Positions 24,905-35,217 of a DNA stretch of 64,000 nucleotides are shown piece by piece. The notes below the pieces were generated by a model that was given only the letters and a program-made list of their open reading frames with translations, had not been told where the DNA came from and searched no databases. Numbering within the stretch: the stretch's first letter is position 1; every line of letters starts with the position of its first letter. This DNA comes from Epiperipatus broadwayi (lineage: Eukaryota; Onychophora; Udeonychophora; Euonychophora; Peripatidae), in contig JAQFVV010012416.1 in NCBI GenBank assembly GCA_028023455.1, forward strand, positions 5,873,594 to 5,937,593. Direction: 5' to 3'. A program made the position numbers and the translations under genes.

Positions 24905-25275
24905 GAGGGGTCAGATTGACTTTAGATCAACATGGGTGTGACGAGAATCTCGGCCTCAGAGTCACCTTTGAGTATTCCATCATCAGATTTTCAATTGGAT
25001 GGATGGTTGAAGAATTGGAGTGTGGAGTAGATTGAGACCTGTCCATTAAAGTATGAAGATTGGCTATCTTAATATATATCTGAGCACTTATAGCATATAT
25101 GTGTAGAGATGTAATCTGGACCAACTGATGATTGCTGTTTTAGCATGAAATACGTATATTGGTGATTATTTATCTTTTCGACATATATGTATTCAAGTGT
25201 AGCAGTGTTATGAAATGGAGTGGAGAGTGGTGGGTCATATGAAAGTCTGTGCTCATATACCCTATATATTACATA
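24905..25275 (+). repeat. Rep-2 copy, near full length, with intact hammerhead
   Basis: In order: GTCAGATTGACTTTAGATCA, ATCAGATTTTCAATTGGATG, GGCTATCTTAATAT, the hammerhead module (25111-25169), ATTATTTATCTTTT, then a decayed tRNA-like end (GAAAGTCTGTGCTCATATACCC). This family recurs about ten times in the window, often in inverted pairs. Confidence 0.85.
25111..25169 (+). ncRNA. Type I hammerhead ribozyme candidate (rep-2), well preserved
   Basis: CTGATGA is at 25125-25131, then a 4-bp stem II (TGCT/AGCA) with a 5-nt loop and GAAA at 25147-25150. Stem III is 3 bp (AUA/UAU) closed by a CG loop. The cleavage triplet is UAUA (H = A58), with the predicted cut after 25158. Stem I has a proximal helix CCAA (25121-25124) with TTGG (25159-25162) and a distal 6-bp helix GTAATC (25111-25116) with GATTAT (25164-25169), separated by an internal loop. 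All invariant core bases are present. Confidence 0.85.
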
Positions 25276-25555
25276 TATTGATACAGGTATATAATAAGCC
25301 TGTATTTTAGTTATTAATTTTATTATAAAATATCCAATATTAATCACTTTTCTATAACTTCATTTAAGAAATTATATTTTTATTTATCTTAATTTAAACT
25401 AGGATACTCTTAAAATCAAATAAACATTAGTAAAATAAATAAATAAATATAAATCTTTTGCATAAGCAAATTAATTTTAATAATTCCCAAATTCAAGTAA
25501 TTGTGCTCAATAATTTGTGTGATATATTTTTTCATTTAAACGGAGAATTAAATTG
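25276..25555. other. AT-rich spacer, nothing recognised
   Basis: No motif recognised. Confidence 0.4.
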
Positions 25556-25745
25556 CCAAATCAAATCGTTGGATGGGGGAGGTGAATCTCTGCTTCTGAT
25601 GTAATTTTATTATCAAGGAAGTTTTAAATTGCGCTTTACCCAAAAAAGTGAAGCTTAGTATTATTAGAAAAGAATTATACGGCTGAGCGCTTTCAGAGAA
25701 CGTAAGTTTTCATATTCATAACCTATTTTGGGAGTATTATGGGAG
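25556..25745. repeat. Possible dispersed repeat (shares a block with 47240-47280)
   Basis: The block CGGCTGAGCGCTTTC followed by TCATATTCATAACCT (25680-25725) resembles CGGCTTAACGTTTTC followed by TCATATTCATAGCCT near 47230-47275. That suggests a low-copy repeat. The family is unknown and the evidence is limited to this short similarity. Confidence 0.45.
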
Positions 25746-25906
25746 ATAAACATAAAATAGCAAAAAGAAAATATGAATTTTACTAAAAATAGTGATTGTT
25801 TAAAACTTTATGGCAAGGTGATATCAATACTACTTTGTGGTTCAGTTTAATTTTATACTGACCCATATCATCTTGATGAAGGAATTCATTTGCTAGAATC
25901 TTTTCA

Positions 25907-26029
25907 AAAACAGTTTAGTTTTTTTTTTTCATGTGTCAAAGCATCGCCCCACGAACCCGGGACAACTGCTTGTAAGGCAGCTTCGCTGACCATTCGGCCA
26001 CCAACGCTTGACAAAACAGTTTAGTTTTT
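25907..26029 (-). mobile_element. tRNA-derived SINE with 17-bp target-site duplication
   Basis: The direct repeat AAAACAGTTTAGTTTTT occurs at 25907-25923 and 26013-26029. The minus strand starts GCGTTGGTGGCCGAATGGTC (A box), has an anticodon-arm-like hairpin GCTGC/GCAGT around CTTACAA, a B box GGTTCGTGG (degenerate), the tail GATGCTTTGACACATG and an A run. It belongs with the copies at 4503-4642 and 60272-60411 because all share the GATGC-TTTGACA-type tail. Confidence 0.9.
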
Positions 26030-26404
26030 AACTGATTTAACTGCAAAATTATTATTTAATCAATTTATCAAGTGTACCATAACCAATATCTGAGGTTGTT
26101 TTGGATTGTGTGATTGGAAGCACCCTTGACTTTCTGCTATTGATTTAATTAAAAAAATTTTGAGTTTTTATCTCTCCAACACATCATTTTCATATTGGGA
26201 AAAAAAAATACTTCTTCATTTTTCAGGAATATTGTTTTAGAATGAAACTTTTAATTTTAATCTTCTTTTTTTTAACACTGAAGAATAAAACTAATTGCAG
26301 ATCATACTCAGTCTAGATTTTAAAATGCCTACTAATACTTTTTCTGTTAAATTACTAGTTTAAAATTACTATCACCTGTTTAAACTTATGTTCACTATTG
26401 CTGA
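26030..26404. other. AT-rich spacer, nothing recognised
   Basis: No motif recognised. Confidence 0.4.
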
Positions 26405-26572
26405 AAGTATATACTGAACACTTGTTTCATCACATAATTACCATTTCCTATGCTTACATGAGATGTTAAAACAGTAGCATACACCCCATACAATAATGCT
26501 ACCCAGGTGCAAGCCGTAGCGATGCTTGAAAGTGTGTGCATAAAACCCCTATCTAGTTCCTACTCATCCAGT

Positions 26573-26616
26573 ATATCAGACTTGTTTCTAGCTTGTGGCT
26601 TTCATCAGTGAAGGGC
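26573..26616 (-). ncRNA. Type I hammerhead ribozyme candidate (rep-1)
   Basis: Minus strand: CTGATGA (26602-26608), stem II AGC/GCU around CACAA, GAAAC (26584-26588), a 2-bp stem III with an AA loop, GUC cleavage triplet (26579-26581), then UGA pairing with UCA beside the core. Stem I is only 3 bp and may be too weak. Core bases are intact. Confidence 0.65.
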
Positions 26617-27165
26617 CTTGGATTTAAAAACACCATACCTAGATCTTTGAATCTAATGCAACCTTCCAACACCTTTTACTTATTTAATTAGCTGCAAAAC
26701 TATGAGCCCAAATGAAAACACAATAATGCTTTCAATCCAAGTTAACTCACTTACATGATCTTATAGACCTGAACTAAGTTCAGTATCTATATATTTTGAT
26801 GTCTTTCATTTTTTAATAACTATAGTCACCATCATCCTATGGGCAGGATTGATATTAAACCACTAAAATATCACGTTTACTATTTTCTATGCTTACACAA
26901 GTTGTTTAAACAATAGCAAACTTTCTATACAGTAGTATCACCCAGTGCAAGCCATAGTAATCAATGAATGCTAGAAGACCCTCAAAATGTATAGATACTG
27001 AACTGAGTTCAGATGTATATGATTACACAAGTGAGTTAGCTTGAATTGAAACCATTATTGCATTTTTATTTTGACCTCATAGGAGTTAATTAAATAGATA
27101 AAAGGTGGTTGCTAGAGGGTTGCATTAAACTCAAAGATCTAGATGCATTGCTCTCAGATACAAGG

Positions 27166-27210
27166 TTTCTGACTGATGAAGGCCACAAGCTAGAAACTAG
27201 TCTGCAGATA
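27166..27210 (+). ncRNA. Hammerhead-like core with broken stem I (rep-1)
   Basis: CTGATGA (27173-27179), stem II GGC/GCU (one G-U pair), GAAAC (27193-27197) and the triplet GTC are all present. Stem I cannot form as in the other copies because UGCAGA faces UUUCUGA. Predicted inactive or very weak. Confidence 0.5.
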
Positions 27211-27258
27211 TAAATAGGAACTAGATAAAGATTTTTATGCACAAACCTTCTAGCATCC

Positions 27259-27919
27259 ATAGGGAAAATAGTGATCCTTATTTTTTGAACTTTTCATACA
27301 ATTAGGCAAGTAAAGTAATATATCATAATATATATTAGTAATAAGTTAGTTTTTCTCTTGACATTTAAGGCAAATTTTATATATATATATATATACATAC
27401 TGTGTATATTATTTTAAAGCTTATCAAATACATTAGGAAATACATCTATTTCATGGAACAAATACATCCAAATATGTTAACTAAGATACATTACAAGCCA
27501 GATTCTAAATAATCATTTTTTTAAATAGTTTTTACATCCAACTTGGCTTGTAGATAATAATAATCAATAAAACAAGTCATGTAGAGCGTGACACTGCTTT
27601 ATAAAAAGCTTGCAATGCAATATAGAGAGTGTTCCAGATAGAGATTTTAAATGTTTTCTCTTACTGCATTTATTAATAAGAGCTTGTGTGAGCTATTGGT
27701 ACGCTCTTTATATTGGCTTGTAAAGTATCCTAGTAATTTATTTGGAATAGGCATTTCATGAAATACTGTGTATATGTACAAAATAAAGCTCTCATCTTAT
27801 CATATTGCAGGTAAAATGAAAGTATGCAGGTAAAATATTTAATCTAATAATATGAAATGCTGTTGTAAAAATTTATATTTAATATAAATTAAAATTTTGA
27901 ATTGATAATTTTCTTTATA
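27259..27919. other. AT-rich spacer, nothing recognised
   Basis: Contains a short TA run near 27380. No other motif recognised. Confidence 0.4.
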
Positions 27920-28610
27920 TATACAACAAACAACATATCAACTTCTTCATAAATCTTGGCTTAATCATTAATATTACTATTATATGAACTATTATAAAAT
28001 GCAAAAATATATTCCCATGTTTCAACTATATTCTTTTATAGTTTTTATCATGGAACAACTAAAACATACATAAAGAACAATAAATGCAAATATTCCATAA
28101 TTAATATATCCGTATTTGTTATATGTATTATAGAATATGTGTATTTATTGTTTTTTATATATTTTTTAGTTGTTCCTTGATAAAGACTATAAAAGAATAT
28201 AGTCGAAACACTGGAGTATATTTTTGTATTTTATAATTGTTCACATATAAACAAGACATTTATTTTTTTATATAGCGCGATGTTTTTGTTCTATAATCTA
28301 TAATATTAATAAGCCAATAAGCTGATATACACATGCGCTTTGCAGATGATCAATTAATAACTTCACGCTCTTTATTTCAAACATTTCAGATTTGCCCATA
28401 CATATACGGTTGGGTTGAAAATATAGGTGGATTCATTCTATATTTTCTTAAAGACTTTATCTTGGGTTTGAAAAAGTGGAAGTATTCATTTATATAGTGA
28501 CATCTGCAAAGTGCATGTGTATATCAGTTTATTAGCTTATTAATATTATAGATAATAATTCATATAATAAATCAAGATTTATAAAGAAGTTGGTGTGTGG
28601 TTTGTTACAT
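27920..28610. mobile_element. Composite foldback element with nested inverted repeats
   Basis: The outer inverted ends contain AACTTCTT-ATAAATCTTG and TTATATGAA-T (about 27925-27992 and 28553-28605). Inside lie two further foldbacks. One has arms of roughly 100 bp at about 27985-28095 and 28133-28250 (GAACAACTAAAA and CTATATTCTTTTATAG-type blocks). The other is the 53-bp pair at 28296-28348 and 28501-28553. It looks like a MITE-like element assembled from nested or duplicated foldbacks. No transposase. Confidence 0.75.
28296..28553. repeat. Foldback element, 53-bp arms (family with 58405-58674)
   Basis: Arms are 28296-28348 and 28501-28553, inverted with few mismatches (CATCTGCAAAG innermost). 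The loop (28349-28500) contains GGGTTGAAAATATAGGTGG and CATTCTATATTTTC, shared with the loop at 58469-58610. The inner arm sequences differ between the two elements although each is self-complementary. Confidence 0.85.
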
Positions 28611-30751
28611 ATATATTGAAATTAATGGGATATTTTTAAAATAGAAGACTGTGTTTGCTATTTTTAATTTTCTTTATATTCCAGTGATTTACAATTAAAA
28701 AATATAGGATGTATTTCTGCTTGGCTGATATACTAAAATCATCAAGAGGAATGGGGCACAGGAGTGCTTAATTGTTAATTAAACTAAACAATTCATCACA
28801 ACTTTATTATTATAAACATATGCGCAGGCAGTAGAAATTTATTCTATTTACTTTACTGCAGAGCCATCTATTCTTAGCTTGAGTAATCAAAGAATATTAG
28901 ATATAATATTCTTTTCCACTAAATCCAATCAGAAAATGTACTCTCCTTTTTTCTTTCCAAAAACTTTATTTTTTCCATCACCATATATATACTGATAATT
29001 AGCAAAATATGTTTTAGAATATTAGATAATAGTATGATATTTACATCTTCTGATTACTTTCTATCTGTTAGTCATCTTCATTGAGGAGAAAGATTGCACT
29101 TACAGTACTGTTAGTAACCTTTATCTGTTTTGTGATATCCAAGATAATAAACTGACTCATATATCTTAAGGTTTTGAACCCAAGCCAACAGAGTCATATG
29201 TTACTGTGCAATGATTTTTTTTAAATACATTTTGTCGCTCGCTCTCTCCTCTCCTTATCTCTTTCACATTTTTATAATTTACAGCTTTAAAGTGTTTTAC
29301 AATAATATAACTGTAGGTAGAAGTCAATAATAATTTTTAAAAAAGTCCATTAATTACTTAAGTTTACAATAGACGGCTCTGGGGTGAATTATTTCTTTTA
29401 GTTACACACTTATTCATTCTCTCTCTTGAATACATTTAGAGTTTTAAAATATTCTATAGTAATATAATTGTAAAGAGATATCAAATAGTATCTTTAAAAG
29501 GGCTTGTGTGTGCACGCGTTTTAATTTTCTATTGTAATTTGTATAATTGAATCCAGTCGTAACAAAACCTTCCCACCACTAAAGCTGATAATAAAAAACA
29601 AATGTAAGATCGTATCATATTTTTTTGTCTTTTTTTTTATCGGCTTTTTATATCTTGATAACCTAATCCTAACTCTGTGTTACATCAAATAAATCTGAGT
29701 AATGATAACACAACTAAAAAAAAAAATGGAATCATTTTTCTTTTTTTGATTTATCAAATCTGCTTTTACTCAATTTCTTACAGGATGAAGCAACTCAAGA
29801 GAGCTTATCCTTGGGAAAGGAAGTGGACTGCTATAACAAACATTAAAAAAAAAAAAAAAATGGTCAAAAAATTATCCAACTTCAAAAGAAAATAAACAAA
29901 TATATTTATTTCATAGTAAATACCTATAGCTTCAGTTACATCTAAGAGCTTTGTAGTGAATGGTTAGCATTTCTGCTTGTTATATCTATAACTGAGTTTG
30001 AATCTAGACTAAACCTTTTTACAAATGTCCAGCCAATAAATAAACCAGTTAAAGATTCAATATTGATTAGTCAATATGTATCTTTTCATTGTTAGCCAGG
30101 ATGGATAATTGCTCATCCCCATTTCCCCTGCCTCCCTACCAAATTAAAGATAACCTTGAATGAATTATGCCCTTTTCTCCACTGCTAGGCGACTTAAAAG
30201 CTGTTAATCAATTTATATTTTTTACCGATACTGTCATCACTTCGACTAATATTATCATAAATTATTGTTACTACTACTTTAATGATTGTTATAATAATGA
30301 ATATATTATAATGATTGATACAGTAGTTATCACTTTTCCCGTAATTATTATTATTATTTACATTTATTGCCATAACCACTATAAATGTCAATTGTTATTG
30401 CTACTCTAATTTAGTTATTATTATTACTAATTGTCTCAAAGCTTGCTGATCCAGGTTTGAAAAAAATATTAAATGAAAAATAAAATAAGAAATCAGAAAA
30501 AATGTAAGTTTAATTTTCTAAATTTTAGTTTATTACTTCACAATGCAACTACTAATGTTATGATCTCAAAATGTCAGTATATAAATGGCTGTGGATACTT
30601 TTAAACTATAGAAGCATGCGCCTGAATTTATCACATTAACTAGGAATTATAGAAGACTGTTAAGTTTTATTTTCATTGATATTTAAATGCATATATTTAA
30701 CTTTTAATATTAAATTACAAATATTTAATATACTTGAAAATTAGATGTAAT
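28611..30751. other. AT-rich spacer, nothing recognised
   Basis: The sequence contains TAT-rich runs (about 30240-30430) that give long spurious open frames. No exon, RNA gene or repeat is recognised. The plus-strand open frames at 29677-29895 and 30167-30409 look like chance. Confidence 0.4.
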
Positions 30752-31145
30752 TGTAGACGATTTGAATACAGACTTTCAAGCATCCTTCAGCTATTGATTC
30801 TATTTCATACAACTGATACTCATGACAACACACATGTGAAAAAGATAAATGATCTTGATCATCAGATTTTCAATGGTATGGATGGTTCAAGAATTGGAGG
30901 GAGAAGTAGATTGAAGTCTGTCTAGTAAAGTTTGAATATTTGCTATCATAATATAAACTGAGCACTGATTGATATATGTGTGGGAGTTGATGATCTGTAC
31001 AAACTGATGAGTGCTAGTTCAGCATGAAATACAAACATAAGAGATCATTTACCTTTTTCACATATGTGTTGTCCTGTGTATAGGTATGAGATAGAATCAA
31101 TAGCTGAAGGGTGCTTGAAAGTTTGTGATCAAATCCTCTACAAAA
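30752..31145. repeat. Rep-2 inverted pair
   Basis: The left arm (30752-30860) is the rep-2 tRNA-like end in reverse (GACTTTCAAGCATCC through ACACATGTGAAAAAGAT). The right part is a forward copy with the hammerhead (30993-31046) and the same end (31036-31145). Arms match closely except in the middle. Confidence 0.85.
30993..31046 (+). ncRNA. Degenerate type I hammerhead (rep-2)
   Basis: CTGATGA (31004-31010), a 5-bp stem II (GTGCT/AGCAT with a G-U pair) and GAAA (31026-31029) are intact. The distal stem I helix GATCT/AGATC remains. The proximal CCAA/TTGG helix and stem III are changed (ACAAACATAAG), so cleavage is doubtful. Confidence 0.55.
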
Positions 31146-31311
31146 TTTAATTTTTAAATATCTGTATGATAGCTGTGTATATACAGTAAAAATACTTTTA
31201 CTGTATATATATATTATCTTATATATATAATACAAATAAAATGTCCGTTAATTAAAAAACTATTGTAATAACAATAAAAATAATAAACTATTATAAACAA
31301 TCTTTCAATCT

Positions 31312-31943
31312 ACAGAAGTACTTTTAGTTAATTTCTTAACCTGCCTGAACTGCTGTTAAATTCAAATAACAAAACAGAAGCATACCTCATCAACTCAAAT
31401 CACTTAAATCCTGAATTTTAATGTTAGCAGCTATTCTATTAATTAAATTCATTTTAATCCTATTTATACAAATTCCCTCCTTAATTTTTCTTTTATTATA
31501 GTTTATCTCTTCATGAAGAATCTTCACACTTTCAATATCAAACTTAATATTTACATGTCCTTTCATGGTCAAAGAAAACTGAAGCAGTCATTAAATCACT
31601 ATTATTATTACTTTTCACAAATTTATATAACAATTCATGATCATTTAATCTTTTTCAATATTGCACCTCGATTCACCTATATATGATAACATACATCCAC
31701 AAAAAAATTGAAACACATTCATTAATTTATTAACATTATTTGGAACACAGAATAAAACATTAAACATATTCTTATACATATCTTTAAAAAATTTCACTTG
31801 AGTATTTGAAATAAATGGAATAGATATCCATTTATTTCTATCAATCTTCAACTGTTTTAAACCACTATAACTCTTTTTAAATTCCATCTTATTACCAACT
31901 TCAAGCAATTCCTTGACAAATATCTCAATATTTTTCAATTTAT
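31312..31943 (-). mobile_element. Penelope-like element 3' part (GIY-YIG), inverted copy A
   Basis: The minus strand encodes blocks of a Penelope-like C-terminal domain. These are a segment with KKSYSGLKQLKIDRNKWI, then IPFISNTQVKF, VPNNVNKLMN, a truncated CGCMLSYIGESRCNIEKD (GIY-YIG core YIG plus the following Arg), and farther along FDIESV and INRIKMNLIN. Compared with copy B, the segment after VPNNV has a large internal deletion. Frames are broken. In PLEs this domain is the endonuclease that acts with the reverse transcriptase; no reverse transcriptase remains here. Confidence 0.82.
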
Positions 31944-31969
31944 CACACTGAAAAATATTGAGATATTTG
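31917..31969. repeat. Palindromic junction of the inverted Penelope pair
   Basis: Perfect 19-bp arms, 31917-31935 and 31951-31969 (CAAATATCTCAATATTTTT and its reverse complement), with a 15-nt spacer 31936-31950. It is the head-to-head junction of two 5'-truncated Penelope copies. Its short spacer suggests the inversion formed during insertion. Confidence 0.95.
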
Positions 31970-32590
31970 CCAAGGAAGTTGGTTATAAAATGGAACAGAT
32001 TAACAATACTTTATGTCAATTTAAAAAGAGTTATAATGATTTAAAGGAGTTTAAGATTGATAGTAAACAACGGATATCCATTCCATTTATTTCAAATGCT
32101 CAAGTGAAATTTTAAGGATATGCATAAGAACGTGTTTTTCTGTGTTCCAAATAATGTTAAGAAATTAGAGAATAATTCTAAAAATGTCATACCCATCAAG
32201 CAGAAAAGTAATGTTGTGTATCAAATTTTTTTGTGGGTGTATATAGGTGAATCGAGGTACAGTATTGAAAAAAGATTACAGGAGCATGAATTGTCATATT
32301 AGCATGTGAAAAGTAAAACTAATAATGATTTAATGACTTCTTCAATTTTCTTTGATCATGAAAGGACATGTAAATATAAATTTAAATTTGATATTGAAAG
32401 TGTAAACCATAATAAAAGAAAAATTAAGGAGGCAATTTTTATAAATAGAAATAAAATGAATTTAATTAATACATTAGGGGCTACTAACATTAAAATTCAG
32501 GGTTTATGGGACTTGAGTGTTTTTCATTTTGTTACTTGAATTTAACAGCAGTTGAGACAGGTTAAGGAATTAACCGAAAGTACTTCTGTG
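31951..32590 (+). mobile_element. Penelope-like element 3' part (GIY-YIG), inverted copy B
   Basis: The plus strand encodes IPFISNAQVKF, then VPNNVKKLEN, KQKSNVVYQIFLWVYIGESR, YSIEKRLQEHE, then FDHERTCKY and FDIESVNHNKRKIKEAIFIN with KMNLIN. YIG, the Arg of ESR, and the RLQEHE block are the hallmark of the GIY-YIG endonuclease in Penelope-like elements. The usual CxxC before YIG is lost (LWV replaces it). Stops separate the blocks near 32115 and 32300. The 3' limit, AGTACTTCTGT, is shared with copy A. Known animal PLEs often insert as tandem or inverted partial copies. Confidence 0.85.
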
Positions 32591-32967
32591 GATATATTAT
32601 TTTTATTGTTATATATATTGTACAGTATTTTATTTTTTATTAATTGCTTTCATTGATATTTTAATGTATTTACGTAATTTTAAAACAATTTATCACAGAA
32701 AAATATGGTTCAATATTATAAAAATAATAAATTATAGCAGCAAATTTAGAAATGGTAAATTATTGACTTAAATACTTTAGCATTTGGTAATATATATATA
32801 TATAAATTCATCCATATGTATATTGTGCTTTGCTATGGCCATTGTTTTGATCCTCAAAAGATTAAAATTGCTGCACTGACAAAGATATAAAAAAAATATA
32901 GAGAAATGATTTAGTGGGAATATAGATAATGCATTGAAACATATATATATATATCATTAAAAGATAA
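32591..32967. other. AT-rich spacer, nothing recognised
   Basis: No motif recognised. Confidence 0.4.
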
Positions 32968-33038
32968 TCAACACTTAGACAATCCCAATATCAATAACAA
33001 TCAACAATTTAAACTGTTGTCAAGGCAACATCCTTTTA
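32968..33038. repeat. Dispersed repeat shared with 40014-40086
   Basis: About 70 bp matches 40014-40086 with few differences. Shared blocks are TCAACACTTAGACAATCCCA and AAACTGTTGTCAAGGCAAC. It lies immediately 5' of the solo-LTR candidate. The family is unknown. Confidence 0.85.
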
Positions 33039-33047
33039 ACAATATAT

Positions 33048-33978
33048 TGTAACGATATATAAATATGTCGTTACATTAATTTAAAATAAAAACTTAAAAG
33101 TTCGCAAATAAAAGGAAAAAACTAAACGCTAAAATTAAAACATTGTTAAACGTGTATACATTCGCACAGATGTTAAACTTTAAAAATATTTTTTTCATAA
33201 ACAAAAAAAAAAAGTATTTGAACGTATTTTTTTTAATAAAAAAATACAAGATTGAAATATAAAAATATTTTAATAAAAAAATAACGTAAGTTAAAATAAA
33301 AACAGGTATTAATTAATTCCTGTAATCTATAAAGGGAAATGGTTGTTTATTAATTATCTAAAAGCTGTTTAATTAAAAAGTCAGATGGAAAGTTAGATAA
33401 GAGAAGAAAGAGATTTTAGCTTGACAAATGGAAGCACTAAGCCTTGGCCCGGACCATAACGAAAAAACAGATTAGTGACGTTTTGTTCAGTGAATCCTTG
33501 TGGATGATATAAAAAGAAAAAAATATTGAGTTGAAGAGCTTTTTCCAACTTGATTTTGGTGGGTCTGGCGACAAGACGCACTTGTCGTCCTCACTCACTT
33601 ATTTAAAAAATGAACTGATTGTGATACCGAAAGGAACCAGCTAATGCTACCTCCGGAACATCTGACCGGGTTTCAAACAAGGACTCCGTGGAAAAACAAG
33701 AACCTGGACTCTTCTTCCGTAAGCTGTTAACAATGAACTTAAAAATTTTTTTAAATAATCAAGAACTTTCGTCAAGTTGAACAAATTAATAAACAAGCCG
33801 ACTTATTTAAAATGGACTCTTATCTGACTTTTTGTAAGTTTAAATCAAATTAATAATGGTTAATTTTATATCTTTCCCGATTGTGAAAAGAATCATTTCC
33901 CTTTTAATATTTTTATGTGTAGTAATATTTTATTGGAGAAATTATTAAATGCATTACATTTAAGCATATGTCGTTACA
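33048..33978. mobile_element. Probable solo LTR (Gypsy-like), 931 bp
   Basis: The segment starts TGTAACGA and ends TCGTTACA, the inverted TG...CA termini expected of an LTR. It is flanked on both sides by ATATAT, a possible target-site duplication but weak because the region is TA-rich. It contains a locally GC-rich stretch (about 33425-33720) unlike its surroundings, and no coding motif. A non-autonomous DNA transposon with short TIRs is the main alternative. Neither a second copy nor an internal region is in the window. Confidence 0.6.
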
Positions 33979-34185
33979 ATATATATATAACATCTGTATA
34001 TAATGTTGGTCTTATATTTAATAACAAATAAAATTTGCTATGATTATGGTACACATTGTCAAAGATGCATTTGGATAATTATTAAAAAGTGAAAAATTAT
34101 TTACTCCACAGTAGAAGAAAAAACAATTAGAATACAAGAACTTCATGGTATGGTGCTTAGCACTCAGCTGACCCTCCTATATCAC
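33979..34185. other. AT-rich spacer, nothing recognised
   Basis: No motif recognised. Confidence 0.4.
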
Positions 34186-34615
34186 ATAAATTCAAATAAA
34201 CAAGGCAAAACTCTCTATACAATACTGCCACCCTGTGCCAACCAGAGTAATCAATGGATGCCAGAAGGCTTGTGCATAAAATCCCTATCTAATGCTTACT
34301 CATCCAATATCCCCAGATTAGTTTCTGACTTGTAGAGATAAAAGATGGTTGATGGAGGGTTGCATTAGATCCTAAGATCTAGGTGCAGTGCTCTCAGATC
34401 CAAAGCTCCTCACTGACAAAGGCCACAAGCCAGAAACTAGTCTGGGGATATTGGATGAGTAGGCATTAGATAGGGATTTTATGCACAAGCCTTTTGGCAT
34501 CCGTTGATTACTCTGGTTGGCACAGGGTGGCAGTACTGTATAGAGAGTTCTGCCTTGTTTATAAACAATTATGTGTTAGTATAAGAGATAGTGATCATGT
34601 GATGTTTTATAAATT
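34186..34615. repeat. Rep-1 snap-back copy
   Basis: The forward half begins ACTCTCTATACAATACTGCC and runs to about 34335. It switches to the reverse half near 34336 (GATAAAAGATGGTTG) and ends with GTGATCATGTGATGTTT. The start and end points are the same as in the other snap-back copies. Confidence 0.88.
34405..34450 (+). ncRNA. Inactivated hammerhead (rep-1)
   Basis: The core box reads CTGACAA (34413-34419), so the invariant G8 is changed to A. GAAAC, the GTC triplet and stem I (CTCCTCA with TGGGGA) are otherwise in place. Predicted inactive. Confidence 0.6.
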
Positions 34616-35115
34616 CAAATACAGATTAGATTAATATTATTTATTTTCACATCATAGATATGATATTTTGCTTTCAGTGATTTTGGGCTAGACCTTCATT
34701 AATAATTATGGCCACTGAATGTTTATTTAGCTAAATAGAAAGATCAAAGATTAATTTGGGTTGGCTAGATGAGTAATGTTGCATTGACTATAAACACTAA
34801 AAAATTGTAATATCATATAGCCTCTATTATTAATAAAGAAAGTGTCACTCCACAAGTTCTAAGTTCATGGTTATCTTTACCTTTCAATGAGTTATGCCAA
34901 TTTATTCCTATATGTTGAAGATTTTGTTTATAAAACATTTAGGTTTAATTCTTTTATAAAAATTGTATTAATAGTAATATAAATTCTTCATGGAACAAGA
35001 TTTTTGAATTCTACAATTTTAATATGCAATTACATTTGTAAACAATAACTTGGTTTGATGCAAAGATAGTGTATGATCTACCCACTAGTTGGAGCTAGAT
35101 AGTAATTATCTATAA
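34616..35115. other. AT-rich spacer, nothing recognised
   Basis: No motif recognised. Confidence 0.4.
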
Positions 35116-35217
35116 AGAGGTTCAAAGTGGCTAACAGATTTTTCTGGGCATAGTTTCTGGGAGATTCCTGACTTCATATAAGGATAAGTCACAGTGCATT
35201 ACATGACAGCACATCAC
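35116..35217 (+). mobile_element. 3' end fragment of the LINE at 3990-8489
   Basis: Matches 8411-8489: TTTTTCTGGGCATAGT, GAGATT-CTGACTTCA-TA, then ACATGACAGCACATCAC in place of the CACAT-repeat tail. It is a heavily 5'-truncated second insertion of the same LINE family. Confidence 0.8.

Larger units (their letters stand above)
26405..27258. repeat. Rep-1 snap-back copy: forward unit, partial second unit, then inverted unit
   Basis: A forward unit (about 26430-26870) is followed by the start of a second forward unit (CTTTCTATACAGTAG near 26920). The orientation then flips near 26975 (CAAAATGTATAGATAC) and an inverted part runs to 27258. Each arm carries a hammerhead with both core boxes (listed separately). 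The CAAAATGTA junction also occurs in the 3145-3975 copy. Confidence 0.88.
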
